Below are positions 51,915 to 60,438 of a stretch of 64,000 nt of DNA, piece by piece; position 1 is the first letter of the stretch; every line of letters begins with the position of its first letter. Position numbers and translations under genes: made by a program. The stretch spans positions 4,340,001-4,404,000 of the forward strand of contig NZ_CP107869.1 in the NCBI RefSeq assembly GCF_036013645.1, given 5' to 3'. The notes below the pieces were generated by a model. The model made no database searches and was not told where the DNA came from. It worked only from the letters and a program-made list of their open reading frames with translations. The stretch comes from Streptomyces sp. NBC_00490 (GTDB lineage: Bacteria > Actinomycetota > Actinomycetes > Streptomycetales > Streptomycetaceae).

Positions 51915-52742
51915 CTACGCGTCGACTTCGACGAGTCGCTTGCCACCGAAGGTCATGACCTCGAAGTGGTCGATGTCGTTCAGGTCGAAAGCGGCGCCGC
52001 CGTGGACGTAGAGCGGCTGCTTGGCCTGCTCGGTCTTGGCGTTGGCGATGCCATAACCCCAGGTCGGGACGGACCAGGAGGTGACCGTCTCACGCTCGCC
52101 GTTCTTGCCCACGGCGATGAGGGAGCACTTCTCGGGGCCCTTGACGTTCTTCAGCTGGAGGACGGCGTGGGTGCCCCAGGCCTTCTCCTCCACGGCGACG
52201 GTCGCACTGACGTCCGTGCTGGGGTCGGTCGCCGTCAGCTTGTCGTCCATGGCGTCGAAGGCTTCCTTGGCGGGGCTGCTGGCCGTCCCGTGCGCGGAGA
52301 CGTTTCCGCCGGAGTCGTCGCCGGTCGCCCCTACGGCCACCAGCGGACCGCCGATGATCAGGGCGGCCGCCGCGGCCACCATGTAGAAGCCGCGCCGGCG
52401 CTTCTGGGCGCGGCGTTCGGCGACCTCGTCGACGAGCTTGTTCACCAGCCGCGGACTCGGCTTGGCGGACAGCGACTCGCCGATCGCGGGGGTGCCGGAG
52501 CCGGGCAGGTCCGCGAGCGCGGCCAGCATCGGTTCCATCCCGGCGAGCTCGTCGAGCTGCTGGGCGCACCACTCGCAGGTCGCGAGGTGCATCTCGAAAG
52601 CGGTTGCCTCGGCGTCGTCGAGAATCCCGAGGGCGTAGGCGCCGACGGTCTCGTGCTCGTTCGGCACCGGAGAACCCTGCATGGAGCCAGACATACCCGA
52701 ACCACCACTACCGAATCCCTGGTTTCCCCCGTAAACACTCAT
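51915..52742 (-). CDS. rsuA: Zinc-finger anti-sigma factor, membrane-anchored
   Basis: The 275-residue protein has a Gly-rich N-terminus and the ZAS motif (His52, Cys56, Cys59 in HLATCEWC), which binds the sigma factor, then one membrane segment (about 116-138, FYMVAAAAALIIGGPLVAVG) and an extracytoplasmic domain of about 135 residues. The ATG overlaps the sigma stop (TGATG), a strict coupling giving near-equal amounts. From gene order this is the RsuA partner of SigU. Release would need a signal acting on the external domain; no protease for it is adjacent. Confidence 0.92.
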   Translation of the reverse strand: MSVYGGNQGFGSGGSGMSGSMQGSPVPNEHETVGAYALGILDDAEATAFEMHLATCEWCAQQLDELAGMEPMLAALADLPGSGTPAIGESLSAKPSPRLVNKLVDEVAERRAQKRRRGFYMVAAAAALIIGGPLVAVGATGDDSGGNVSAHGTASSPAKEAFDAMDDKLTATDPSTDVSATVAVEEKAWGTHAVLQLKNVKGPEKCSLIAVGKNGERETVTSWSVPTWGYGIANAKTEQAKQPLYVHGGAAFDLNDIDHFEVMTFGGKRLVEVDA

Positions 52743-53299
52743 CACGCCGTCACCCCCCGCTCCTCCAGTGCCAGCTTCATCGACCGCAGGGCATAGAAGA
52801 CCCTTGAGCGAACGGTGCCGCTGGGTATCCCGAGCGTCTCGGCCGCCTCATTGACCGTACGCCCCTTGAAGTACGTCTCGACGAGCACCTCCCGGTGTGC
52901 GGGAGTCAGGTCGTCGAGCGCGTCCGACAGCGTCATCAACCACAGCGCCTTGTCGATCTCGTCCTCCGCGGGGATGACCTCCAGCGGCGACGGATCGACC
53001 TCCTGCGGCCGGGCCTGCCGGCTTCGGTGGCCGTCGATGACGATGCGCCGGGCGACCGTCACCAGCCAGGGGCGTACAGATCCGGTCGCTCGATTGAGCT
53101 GACCGGCGTTCTTCCAGGCACGGATCAGCGTCTCCTGCACGACGTCCTCTGCTCTTTGGCGGTCTCCGGCGACCAGCCGCAGTACATAGGCGAGCAGGGG
53201 TCCTGCGTGCTCTCTGTACAGAGCACGCATGAGCTCCTCATCAGGTTCCGAGGGCTGGGACATGCGATGTCGGGCCCTCGATCCACGTTCATTGGCCAC
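52742..53299 (-). CDS. sigU: ECF RNA polymerase sigma factor
   Basis: The 185-residue protein has sigma region 2 (YREHAGPLLAYVLRLVAGDRQ, AEDVVQETLIRAWK) and region 4 helix-turn-helix (GRTVNEAAETLGIPSGTVRSRVFYALRSMK), without regions 1 and 3. GTG 53299 was chosen because AAGGA sits 7 bp upstream; ATG 53263 is the main alternative. It is first in a two-gene operon with its anti-sigma factor. In S. coelicolor SigU misregulation affects aerial growth and secretion (family knowledge). Confidence 0.93.
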   Translation of the reverse strand: MANERGSRARHRMSQPSEPDEELMRALYREHAGPLLAYVLRLVAGDRQRAEDVVQETLIRAWKNAGQLNRATGSVRPWLVTVARRIVIDGHRSRQARPQEVDPSPLEVIPAEDEIDKALWLMTLSDALDDLTPAHREVLVETYFKGRTVNEAAETLGIPSGTVRSRVFYALRSMKLALEERGVTA

Positions 53300-53581
53300 G
53301 ACGGAATCCTTGCGCACGCCCACCTCCGATGTCCGGGGGTTCCCCCGACCGGTCGCTCAACACGGGGTACGCACGCGGTCCGTTGAGTGTTCAAAGTGAC
53401 ACGACAGTTTTCTTCAGGATGCCGAGACTAGGGGGACATGGGTGCACATACCCACCCCTCGATCTTTACATTTCCGCCACATTGGCTCGAACGCCGGGAC
53501 TGCCCGCGTGCCGCCGGGGGTAAACGGCATGTAATCGAAATCACTTCGACAGCCGTTCCACAGAAGGGACATAACGCCCCC
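53300..53581. other. Promoter region upstream of sigU
   Basis: The 282-bp gap has an unusually AT-rich core at about 53390-53570 (TTTTCTTCAGGATGCC, ATCTTTACATTTCCGCCAC, CATGTAATCGAAATCAC). It probably contains sigU promoters and the 3' region of the CGNR gene. No clean inverted repeat was found. Confidence 0.4.
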
Positions 53582-54178
53582 TCAGGCGCGTGCGAGCGCG
53601 GCCCGACGCCGGTGCCGGGCCACCCTTTCCCGGTTTCCGCAGACCTCACTGGAGCACCAGCGCCTCCTGCGACCCCGGGACGTATCGAGATAAACGATCG
53701 GACAGTTGTCGCCGGCGCACTGCCGCAGACACGCCCGCGCGACGGGGTCGGTGAGCAGTTCCACCGCGTCCCGGGCGATCGCGCCGAGCAGCGCGGCGAG
53801 TTCGGGAGGGTTCGCCAACTCCCTGACGAGCGAGCCGTCCGCACCCTGCACGGCACGCGGTGCCGGGGGTGCGGTGCGGGCCAGGTCGTTGACGCGGGCG
53901 AGCGCGAGGTCGTACGACGGCCGGGGCTCGGGGACGAGTCTCGCGCGTACCAATTGGCCTGTCTTCGCACGAAGTTCGCGAAACCCCACGAGCCAGGACG
54001 CGTCGGCGTGGGCCAGCGGGGTGTCCGGTGGTACGAGCCCGGCGCCGGTGATCCAGGCGAACAGCGCCTCGGTCGAGTCGAGCCGTTCGACGGGGTGGGT
54101 GGTCGCGAGGAGATCGAGGCAGATCCGTCCCGCGTCGAACCGCAGCTCGTACGGGGCCGTGGCCGTACCCAGTGCCAT
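53582..54178 (-). CDS. CGNR zinc-finger protein (ABATE domain)
   Basis: The 198-residue protein has an N-terminal all-alpha domain beginning LRFDAGRICLDLLATTHP (ABATE type) and a C-terminal CGNR zinc finger: Cys in LRQCAGDNCPIVYLD and Cys-Gly-Asn-Arg in CSSEVCGNRERVARHRRR. It is a putative stress-responsive transcription regulator found widely in actinobacteria. ATG 54178 was chosen, with AGGCGG upstream. The targets are unknown; a DUF1772 membrane protein is encoded divergently, a possible target by position. Confidence 0.9.
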   Translation of the reverse strand: MALGTATAPYELRFDAGRICLDLLATTHPVERLDSTEALFAWITGAGLVPPDTPLAHADASWLVGFRELRAKTGQLVRARLVPEPRPSYDLALARVNDLARTAPPAPRAVQGADGSLVRELANPPELAALLGAIARDAVELLTDPVARACLRQCAGDNCPIVYLDTSRGRRRRWCSSEVCGNRERVARHRRRAALARA

Positions 54179-54375
54179 GTGCCTGTCACCGCCTAGAGGT
54201 GCCCTGTGTGTGAGGGGCCGGTGAGAAGGGGCCGGGAGAAAAAGGTTCCCTCTCAACAGTGCCTTCCCGCTCTCGCCGTCGGAACCCCTCGTACCGGTGA
54301 GGCGTGGACGGGTGCGTATGGGGATGCGCCTTTGGACCATGTTCCGGTGGATGCGCCGGCCGTTGACTGGAGGGC

Positions 54376-54858
54376 ATGACGACGAAGAAGAGCGCGGGAA
54401 CCGTACTGGGGGCGGCCACGGTCGCGATGGGCCTGATCGCCGGGGCCTTCTACGTTTTCGCCTGCGGGGTGATGCCGGGGCTGGCGCGCAGCGACGACGA
54501 GGTCTACGTCGAGGTGATGCGGAACATCAACGACGTGATCCAGAACCCGGTGTTCATGCTGAGCTTCCTCGGGGCGCTGGTGCTCACGGGGGTGGCGGCC
54601 TGGCAGGCTCGGGGTACGGGGTACCGCCGGTGGGTGTGGGCGGGGCTCATCGCCTACGCCCTCGCTTTCCTCGTGACGGTCGCCTTCAACATCCCGCTGA
54701 ACGACGCCCTCGACCGTGCGACGGACTCCGCTGCGGCGCGGGAGGAGTTCGAGGACGCGTGGGTGGCGTGGAACGTGGTGCGGGCGGTCCTGTCGACGGC
54801 GGCCATGGCCTGCCTGGCCCGCGGCCTGGCCGGCTACGCCCGCCTGACACCCCGCTGA
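54376..54858 (+). CDS. DUF1772 (anthrone oxygenase-like) membrane protein
   Basis: The 160-residue protein has four hydrophobic segments, the first at about residues 10-32 (VLGAATVAMGLIAGAFYVFACGVMP), with the family's FNIPLNDAL motif after the third. It belongs to the DUF1772 group, some members of which are cofactor-free oxygenases; activity here is unproven. It is divergent from the CGNR regulator and convergent with nnaR across a large palindromic repeat. Confidence 0.8.
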   Translation: MTTKKSAGTVLGAATVAMGLIAGAFYVFACGVMPGLARSDDEVYVEVMRNINDVIQNPVFMLSFLGALVLTGVAAWQARGTGYRRWVWAGLIAYALAFLVTVAFNIPLNDALDRATDSAAAREEFEDAWVAWNVVRAVLSTAAMACLARGLAGYARLTPR

Positions 54859-54860
54859 TC

Positions 54861-55069
54861 TCGCCCCCGCCGCCCCTACCCATTCCCGCCCCAGGGGGCT
54901 CCGCCCCCTGGGCCCCCGCTCCTCAAACGCCGGAGGGGCTGGATTCACTGACGCCGGTCCGTGCAACCCAGCCCGTCCGGCGTTTGAGGACAAGGCCCGT
55001 TCAGGGCCGACGGCGGGGGTCTGGGGGCGCAGCCCCCAGGGATGGGACGGGTAGGGGCGGCGGGGGCGA
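54861..55069. repeat. 209-bp nested palindromic repeat cluster between convergent genes
   Basis: The outer arms TCGCCCCCGCCGCCCCTACC(C) at 54861-54881 and their exact complement at 55049-55069 make a perfect 21-bp inverted repeat. Inside are CCAGGGGGC-TCC-GCCCCCTGG (54891-54911); a 22-bp inverted repeat, one mismatch, around CTCAAACGCCGG (54921-54942 with 54968-54989); and CTGGGGGC-GCA-GCCCCCAG (55021-55039). These modules are familiar from streptomycete intergenic repeats. The cluster can also terminate both flanking genes. Confidence 0.85.
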
Positions 55070-55078
55070 GGAAAAGGG

Positions 55079-56233
55079 TTACGCGTCGGAGTACTTCGCG
55101 TCCGCCGCCGGGTCCAGGGCGAGGCGGTAGCCGCGCTTGACTACCGTCTGGATGAGCTTCGGCGCACCGAGTGCCGTGCGGAGGCGAGCCATCGCCGTCT
55201 CCACCGCGTGTTCGTCACGCCCCGCGCCGGGGAGCGCACGCAGCAGCTCCGCCCTGGCCACCACCCAGCCGGGCCGACGGGACAGAGCACGCAGCAAGGA
55301 CATACCGGCCGGCGGCACGGGGCGCAGGACACCGTCGACGAGGACCGCGTGGCCGCGGATCTCGACGCGGTGACCGGCGATCGGGAGGGACCGGGCCCGG
55401 GCCGGGAGCTCCTGGCAGAGGAGCTGGACCAGCGGGCCGAGACGGAAGCGGTCGGGTGAGACCGTGTCGACGCCACGGGCCTGGAGCGGCAACGAGGTGA
55501 CGGGACCCACGCAAGCCGGAAGGACGTCGTGGTTCAGGGCGGCCAGCAGCTCCGGCAGCAGCCCGCGCTCCTCCGCCCGGTTCAGCAAGGACGCCGCGGC
55601 GGGCGCACTCGTGAAGGTCAGCGCGTCCAGGCCACGGGAGACCGTCGCGTCGAGAAGCCGGTCCACGGGCCCGATGTCCTCCGGCGGCATCCACCGGTAC
55701 ACAGGGATCCCGAGCACCTCCGCTCCCCCGGCCCGCAGCGCCTCCACGAACCCGGGCAGCGGTTCCCCGTGCAGCTGGATGGCGATACGGCGGCCCTCGA
55801 CACCCTCCTCGAGGAGCCGGTCGAGCACCTCGGCCATCGACTCGGACTCCGGCGACCAGTTCTCCGTCAGCCCGGCGGCCCGTACCGCGCCTTTGACCTT
55901 CGGCCCGCGGGCGAGCAGCTCGATCCCCCGCAGGCGCTCCAGCAGGTCCTCGCCCAGCCCCCACCCGTCGGCGGCCTCGACCCAGCCCCGGAAGCCGATG
56001 GCGGTCGTGGCGATCACGACGTCCGGTACCTCGTCGATGACCTGCTTGGTCGCGGCGAGGAGCTCACTGTCGTCGGCGAGCTGCACGATCCGCAGGGCAG
56101 GTGCGTGCAGGACGGCGGCTCCCCGTCGCTGCAGCAGTGCGCCCAGCTCGTCGGCCCGGCGCGCGGCTGTCACGCCTACCGTGAAACCGGCCAGAGGGCC
56201 GTGCTGTTCTGGTCGCTGCTGTTCGTCGTACAT
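55079..56233 (-). CDS. nnaR: NnaR: uroporphyrinogen-III synthase-like domain fused to winged-helix DNA-binding domain
   Basis: The 384-residue protein has a HemD-like fold at residues 10-265 (FTVGVTAARRADELGALLQRRG, ALTFTSAPAAASLLNRAEERG) and an OmpR/GlnR-type winged helix at about 280-375 (SLLRALSRRPGWVVARAELLR, HAVETAMARLRTALG, IQTVVKRGYRLAL). In S. coelicolor the orthologue helps GlnR to activate nitrate/nitrite genes, and its target narK lies right next to it here. The HemD part probably acts as a ligand sensor. ATG 56233 was chosen; a GTG 11 codons upstream is possible. Confidence 0.9.
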   Translation of the reverse strand: MYDEQQRPEQHGPLAGFTVGVTAARRADELGALLQRRGAAVLHAPALRIVQLADDSELLAATKQVIDEVPDVVIATTAIGFRGWVEAADGWGLGEDLLERLRGIELLARGPKVKGAVRAAGLTENWSPESESMAEVLDRLLEEGVEGRRIAIQLHGEPLPGFVEALRAGGAEVLGIPVYRWMPPEDIGPVDRLLDATVSRGLDALTFTSAPAAASLLNRAEERGLLPELLAALNHDVLPACVGPVTSLPLQARGVDTVSPDRFRLGPLVQLLCQELPARARSLPIAGHRVEIRGHAVLVDGVLRPVPPAGMSLLRALSRRPGWVVARAELLRALPGAGRDEHAVETAMARLRTALGAPKLIQTVVKRGYRLALDPAADAKYSDA

Positions 56234-56356
56234 ATAACTCTCGTCCCGCACTCGAGTCGTTTGCACCTACACCGGGTGTGATGGCACCTGCATGCCGAGC
56301 GAGCCTGTCAACGGTGCGTGACAGGCTCGGTTCGACTTGATGTCGCCAGTGTTACG

Positions 56357-57742
56357 TCACACCTCGGCGTAGCTGAGCTGCGACTTCGCCTCGGAGGTGG
56401 CCGAGGAGGCCTGAATCCGGGAGGCCGAGCGGCGAAGGTATACGGCCCAGGTGACCAGGAAGCACGCCGCGTAGAAGACGAGGAAGACCACGAAGGCGCC
56501 GGTTCCGGAGCCGTTGGAGAGGAAGGACTGGCGGAAGGCCAGGTTGATGCCGACGCCGCCGAGCGCGCCGACCGCACCGATCAGTCCCATGGAGGCACCG
56601 GAGAGACGGCGGCCGTAGGCGGCGGCCTCGTCGCCCTGCAGCCCCTTGGCGAAGGCCTTGGCCTGGAAGATGCCGGGGATCATCTTGAACGTCGACCCGT
56701 TGCCCAGACCCGTCAGGACGAAGAGGATCACGAACGCGGTGACGAACAGCGGCAGCGACTTCTCCATGCTGGCGAAGATCAGGACCGCGGTCGCCACGCC
56801 CATGGCGACGTAGTTGTAGAGGCTGATCCGGGCGCCGCCGTACTTGTCGGCGAGCCAGCCGCCCAGCGGGCGGATCAGGGAGCCGAGCAGCGGGCCGATG
56901 AAGGTGACGTACGCGGCCTCCAGCGGTGTACGGCCGAACTGGACCTGGAGGACCTGGCCGAAGGCGAAGGCGTAGCCGATGAAGGAGCCGAAGGTGCCGA
57001 TGTAGAGGAAGGACATGATCCAGGTGTGGGCGTCCCGCGCGGCGTCCTTGGCGGCGCCGGTGTCGTTCTTCACCGTGGCCAGGTTGTCCATGAAGAGGGC
57101 GGCGAGGACGGCGGCGACCAGGATCAGCGGGATGTAGATGCCCAGCAGCACCCGCGGGCCGCCGCTGGCGCCGATGACGGCGAGCGCGATGAGCTGGATG
57201 ACCGGCACGCCGATGTTGCCGCCGCCGGCGTTGAGCCCGAGGGCCCAGCCCTTCTTACGGAGCGGGAAGAAGGCGTTGATGTTGGTCATGGAGGAGGCGA
57301 AGTTGCCGCCGCCGATTCCGGCCAGCAGGCCGACCAGGAGGAAGGTGTTGAACGAGGTCCCGGGCTCCATCACCGTGAACGCGGCGACGGTCGGGATGAG
57401 GAGGAGGCCGGCCGAGACGATCGTCCAGTTCCGGCCGCCGAAGATGGCCACGGCGAAGGTGTAGGGCACCCGGACGACCGCGCCGACGAGCGTGACCATC
57501 GAGGTCAGCAGGAACTTGTCCGCCGGGGTCAGGCCGTACTCCGGGCCCATGAAGAGGACGAGCACGGACCACATGGTCCAGATCGAGAAGCCGATGTGCT
57601 CGGACAGGACGGAGAAGAACAGGTTGCGGCGGGCGATCTTCTCTCCGCCCTCGTTCCAGAAGGTCTCGTCCTCAGGATCCCACTGCTGGATCCAACGGCC
57701 GCCCCTGGTCGGCGGTGCGGGGACGGTGCTAGGGGCTGTCAT
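56357..57742 (-). CDS. narK: Nitrate/nitrite transporter (MFS, NarK/NNP family)
   Basis: The 461-residue transporter has 12 membrane segments and the two nitrate signature motifs: GGNFASSMTNINAFFPLRKKGWALGLNAGGGNIGV in TM5, and LTGLGNGSTFKMIP...GLIGAVGALGGVGIN in the C-terminal half. The conserved Arg of TM2 and TM8 likely lie in RVPYTFAV and RPLGGWLADKYGG. ATG 57742 follows GGAGGCGCA. It is upstream of nnaR on the same strand with a 123-bp gap. Two GlnR-like boxes lie about 76-112 bp upstream. Confidence 0.95.
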   Translation of the reverse strand: MTAPSTVPAPPTRGGRWIQQWDPEDETFWNEGGEKIARRNLFFSVLSEHIGFSIWTMWSVLVLFMGPEYGLTPADKFLLTSMVTLVGAVVRVPYTFAVAIFGGRNWTIVSAGLLLIPTVAAFTVMEPGTSFNTFLLVGLLAGIGGGNFASSMTNINAFFPLRKKGWALGLNAGGGNIGVPVIQLIALAVIGASGGPRVLLGIYIPLILVAAVLAALFMDNLATVKNDTGAAKDAARDAHTWIMSFLYIGTFGSFIGYAFAFGQVLQVQFGRTPLEAAYVTFIGPLLGSLIRPLGGWLADKYGGARISLYNYVAMGVATAVLIFASMEKSLPLFVTAFVILFVLTGLGNGSTFKMIPGIFQAKAFAKGLQGDEAAAYGRRLSGASMGLIGAVGALGGVGINLAFRQSFLSNGSGTGAFVVFLVFYAACFLVTWAVYLRRSASRIQASSATSEAKSQLSYAEV

Positions 57743-57817
57743 TGCGCCTCCACGGGGCTCCGGGGCTCGCTGGTGCGTTCGTGCTGAGCGGTGATGTCCC
57801 GAAGGTAGGGAGGGCGC

Positions 57818-57854
57818 GTTTCCTGACTGTGGCACCCGGTGACCGGAAAGGAAC
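57818..57854. promoter_or_regulatory. Candidate GlnR/NnaR boxes upstream of narK
   Basis: GTGAC-CGGAAA-GGAAC (57839-57854) fits the GlnR pattern GTNAC-N6-GNAAC on the + strand. GTTTC-CTGACT-GTGGC (57818-57833) is the reverse orientation with one mismatch. Nitrogen control of narK by GlnR and NnaR is known in S. coelicolor. Confidence 0.5.
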
Positions 57855-57959
57855 TTTGCTCTCACCCCGCGCGAACACGGGATGAGAGGTTCTGTCGCCT
57901 CACGTTACGAACAGCTCCCACCGGGCCGGTCGCCGATCATGGGAAGCCTTGCCCGGGGG

Positions 57960-58877
57960 TCAGTGCTGGGGGGACTGCCAGTTCGGGTTCTGCTGGGGGT
58001 AGGGCTGCTGGGGCGGGTACGGCTGCTGTTGCTGGGGGTACGGCGGCTGGGCGGCGTACGGGCCGGGGGCCGGGGGCTGCTGTGGGTACGGCTGCTGCGG
58101 CGGGTAGGGAGCGGTGGCCGCGGGCTGGGCGCCGTAGGGCTGCGGCTGCTGCTGCGGGTACGCCTGCGGCTGCTGCTGGGGGTACGGCTGGCCGTAGCCC
58201 GGGGCGGGCGGTGCGGCCGGAGCGTTGCCGTACGGACCGCCGGCGTACTGGCCGGCGAAGGGGTTGGCCTGCTGCCCGGGGTACTGCGCCCCCGGCGGCA
58301 GATACCGCACCCGACCGCTCTCGTCGCTGACGGGCGTGAACCCTGCGGCGTGCAGCCGGGCCGCGAACTTGGCGTTGCGCTTGCGGGTGACGAGGAGGCC
58401 GATCCCGAAGATCGCCATGAAGACGACCCAGGTGACGGCCGCCGCGACCATGTCGCCGGGGCTCCCGCCGAGCCGGAGCGCGAGGATCACGCATCCGATG
58501 GTGACGCCGAGGGCGCCGTACGCCATGCGCTTCTCGGCGTTCTTGCCGGTGAGGTCGAAGTTGATGCGGGCCTTGAGCAGCTCGAAGGCGTCCGGCACGA
58601 GCGGCGGCACGGAGACCCCGTCGCTCGCGTTCGGATACTGGGCCCAGTTCTGGGCGGCCCGGGTGCGGGCCTGCGGGCTGGGGTCCGGGACGAGCAGCAT
58701 GATGAGCGCGCCGTTGCGTCCGGAGCTCTGCCGTACGTCGGCGTACTCGTACCCGAACTGCTGCGCGATGAAGGCGAGCCGGCCGAGCTTCTTCACGGAG
58801 GCCATGGCGCTGGTGAGCTCCACTGGCTCCCCGCTCGCCATCAACCGGAGCATCTTCTGCACTTGCCGCTTGCTCAT
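57960..58877 (-). CDS. Membrane protein with Pro/Gln/Tyr-rich C-terminal tail
   Basis: The 305-residue protein has an N-terminal cytosolic domain (SKRQVQKMLRLMASGEPVEL ... FGYEYADVRQSSGRNGALIMLLVPDPSP), a pair of membrane segments at about 122-160, and a 110-residue tail of PYPQQQP-type repeats. Similar tails in actinobacterial membrane proteins are disordered and often interact with other proteins. I do not recognise the N-terminal domain. ATG 58877 was chosen. It is divergent from a lipoprotein gene. Confidence 0.75.
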   Translation of the reverse strand: MSKRQVQKMLRLMASGEPVELTSAMASVKKLGRLAFIAQQFGYEYADVRQSSGRNGALIMLLVPDPSPQARTRAAQNWAQYPNASDGVSVPPLVPDAFELLKARINFDLTGKNAEKRMAYGALGVTIGCVILALRLGGSPGDMVAAAVTWVVFMAIFGIGLLVTRKRNAKFAARLHAAGFTPVSDESGRVRYLPPGAQYPGQQANPFAGQYAGGPYGNAPAAPPAPGYGQPYPQQQPQAYPQQQPQPYGAQPAATAPYPPQQPYPQQPPAPGPYAAQPPYPQQQQPYPPQQPYPQQNPNWQSPQH

Positions 58878-59040
58878 AGCCGTCCGCTCCCCACCGGGCC
58901 ACCCCGTTCACTTCCGCAACCGACGCAGTCTCGCACGCCCGTACGGCGCAGGGAAACCGCTGCCCCCTTGCGTTTACAGGACCTTGGCACGCCTGTCCGG
59001 CCCGGTAACCTCTGGGTCACATGTGATCTGTGGGGGGACT

Positions 59041-59727
59041 GTGCGAACGCGTGCGACCGTACTGACGGCTGTGCTGGCGTGCCTGGTGGTGGCCGGGTGC
59101 GCGGAAGAGGACGGCGGTGGCGCGACGGAGCGCTCCGCGCAGGAGATCCTCGACGGCGCGAACAAGACGATGAGCGAGCTGACGTCCGTGACCGTCGAGG
59201 GAAAGAGCACCAACGCCAAGGGCCAGGGTTTCACCGGCCGTCTGACGACCGACCTCAGGAGCAGGTGCACCTCGAGGACCACCTGGAACTGGAACGGCGC
59301 CGCCCTCGAACAGATCCGGATCGGCGAGACGGACTACGTCCGCCCGAACCGCGCGTACATCGAGTGGTGGTCGAACAAGCCCATGAGCGGGGCCCAGGAC
59401 ACGTGGTTCAGGACTCCCGTCAGTGAGGCCGAGCGGGGTGACGGGCTCTCCGCCTGCCCCCGGGACTTCACCTCCTTCGGGACGACGAAGAAGGGCGAGC
59501 CGACCGAGGTCGACGGCACCCCCGCGCTCGCCTTGATCGTGACCGACAAGTCGGTGAAGACCGGCAAGTACACCTTCTACGTGGCCACCGAGGGCAAGCC
59601 GTACATCCTGAAGGTCGTCTACAAGGGCACCGACTTCCACACCACGACCACGTACAGCGGCTTCGACAAGCCCATGGACGTACGACCGCCCGCGAAGGCG
59701 CTGGACGTCAGCACGCTCGACAAGTAA
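59041..59727 (+). CDS. Uncharacterised lipoprotein (LppX/LprAFG-like)
   Basis: The 228-residue protein starts at GTG 59041 after a GGGGGG tract. Its signal peptide ends in lipobox VAGC (Cys20). The mature part begins acidic and continues as a beta-rich domain (MSELTSVTVEGKSTNAKGQG, QIRIGETDYVRPNRAYIEW, PYILKVVYKGTDFHTTTTYSGF) resembling LppX/LprG-like lipid-carrier lipoproteins, though this is fold-level guesswork. It is monocistronic. The function is unknown. Confidence 0.75.
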   Translation: MRTRATVLTAVLACLVVAGCAEEDGGGATERSAQEILDGANKTMSELTSVTVEGKSTNAKGQGFTGRLTTDLRSRCTSRTTWNWNGAALEQIRIGETDYVRPNRAYIEWWSNKPMSGAQDTWFRTPVSEAERGDGLSACPRDFTSFGTTKKGEPTEVDGTPALALIVTDKSVKTGKYTFYVATEGKPYILKVVYKGTDFHTTTTYSGFDKPMDVRPPAKALDVSTLDK

Positions 59728-59764
59728 CCCGAAACAGGCAGGGCTTGCTTCCCGCACCCCTCGC

Positions 59765-59801
59765 GCTTATCGTTTCTCGATAACATCGATAAACGATAAG
59801 C
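59765..59801. promoter_or_regulatory. Operator-like inverted repeat upstream of DUF2975/XRE genes
   Basis: GCTTATCGTTT (59765-59775) and AAACGATAAGC (59791-59801) are perfect 11-bp inverted arms. Between them lie further TCGATAA and ATCGATAAA copies, giving four ATCGATA-like half-sites in 37 bp. This AT-rich block ends 13 bp before the DUF2975 start, so bound regulator would cover the promoter. The XRE protein encoded downstream is the natural binder. Confidence 0.7.
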
Positions 59802-59814
59802 AGGCGGGGGAACC

Positions 59815-60438
59815 ATGACCGAAGTGACCGATGACCGCAAGATGCTCGAGCCCATGGCCACGGTGGTGTCCATAGCGCTGCGCCTCCTGGTCGGCCTCGC
59901 GACGGCGGGGCTCGTCCTCTCGGTGGTCCGGGGCAGCTGGGGCAGCGACAGCGTCTGCATCACCGACGAGTCCACCATCAGCTCGGTCGCCCCCGGCAGC
60001 TTCGCCCCGGAGCCCGGGGCACAGATCGCCTCGGTCCCCTACTACTGCGCCGAGGACCCCGGCGCCGCCCTGCGTCTCCTGGCCGAACTGGGCACGACCG
60101 CCTCGGCCCTGCTGCTGATCAGCAGCCTGTTCCTGTTGCACCGGCTCCTCCAGGGAGCGGGACGCGACGGCGTCCACACGACCCTGACGGCGTCCCGGCT
60201 CCGGTTGCTCGGCTGGTGGCTGCTCGCCGGAAGCCTGGTCGTCGCACTCGTCCAGGCGAACACCCAGGCGGCCGTGCTCGCCGAACTGTCCAAGGACGCG
60301 GACTACTCGGTCGGCTCCTGGCTGGGGATGTGGGACTTCCCCTACCTCGCCGTGCTGACCGGCCTCGGTCTGCTGACCTTCGCCCGGATCACCCGCGCGG
60401 GCACGGCCCTGCGCGAGGACCTCGAAGGAGTGGTCTGA
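59815..60438 (+). CDS. DUF2975 membrane protein
   Basis: The 207-residue protein has four hydrophobic segments in the order of the DUF2975 family (IALRLLVGLATAGLVLSVV; LLAELGTTASALLLISSLFLLHRLL; LRLLGWWLLAGSLVVALVQ; FPYLAVLTGLGLLTFARI). A large extracytoplasmic loop with two Cys (DSVCITDES, PYYCAEDP) follows the first span and could form a disulfide. It overlaps the XRE gene by one base (TGATG). Such pairs are common; the membrane protein may be a sensor that holds or signals to the regulator. Confidence 0.85.
   Translation: MTEVTDDRKMLEPMATVVSIALRLLVGLATAGLVLSVVRGSWGSDSVCITDESTISSVAPGSFAPEPGAQIASVPYYCAEDPGAALRLLAELGTTASALLLISSLFLLHRLLQGAGRDGVHTTLTASRLRLLGWWLLAGSLVVALVQANTQAAVLAELSKDADYSVGSWLGMWDFPYLAVLTGLGLLTFARITRAGTALREDLEGVV

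Noticed and set aside
55079..56233. Plain HemD (uroporphyrinogen-III synthase) of the haem pathway
   Set aside because: The C-terminal winged-helix domain and the adjacent narK indicate the NnaR regulator, not the housekeeping enzyme.
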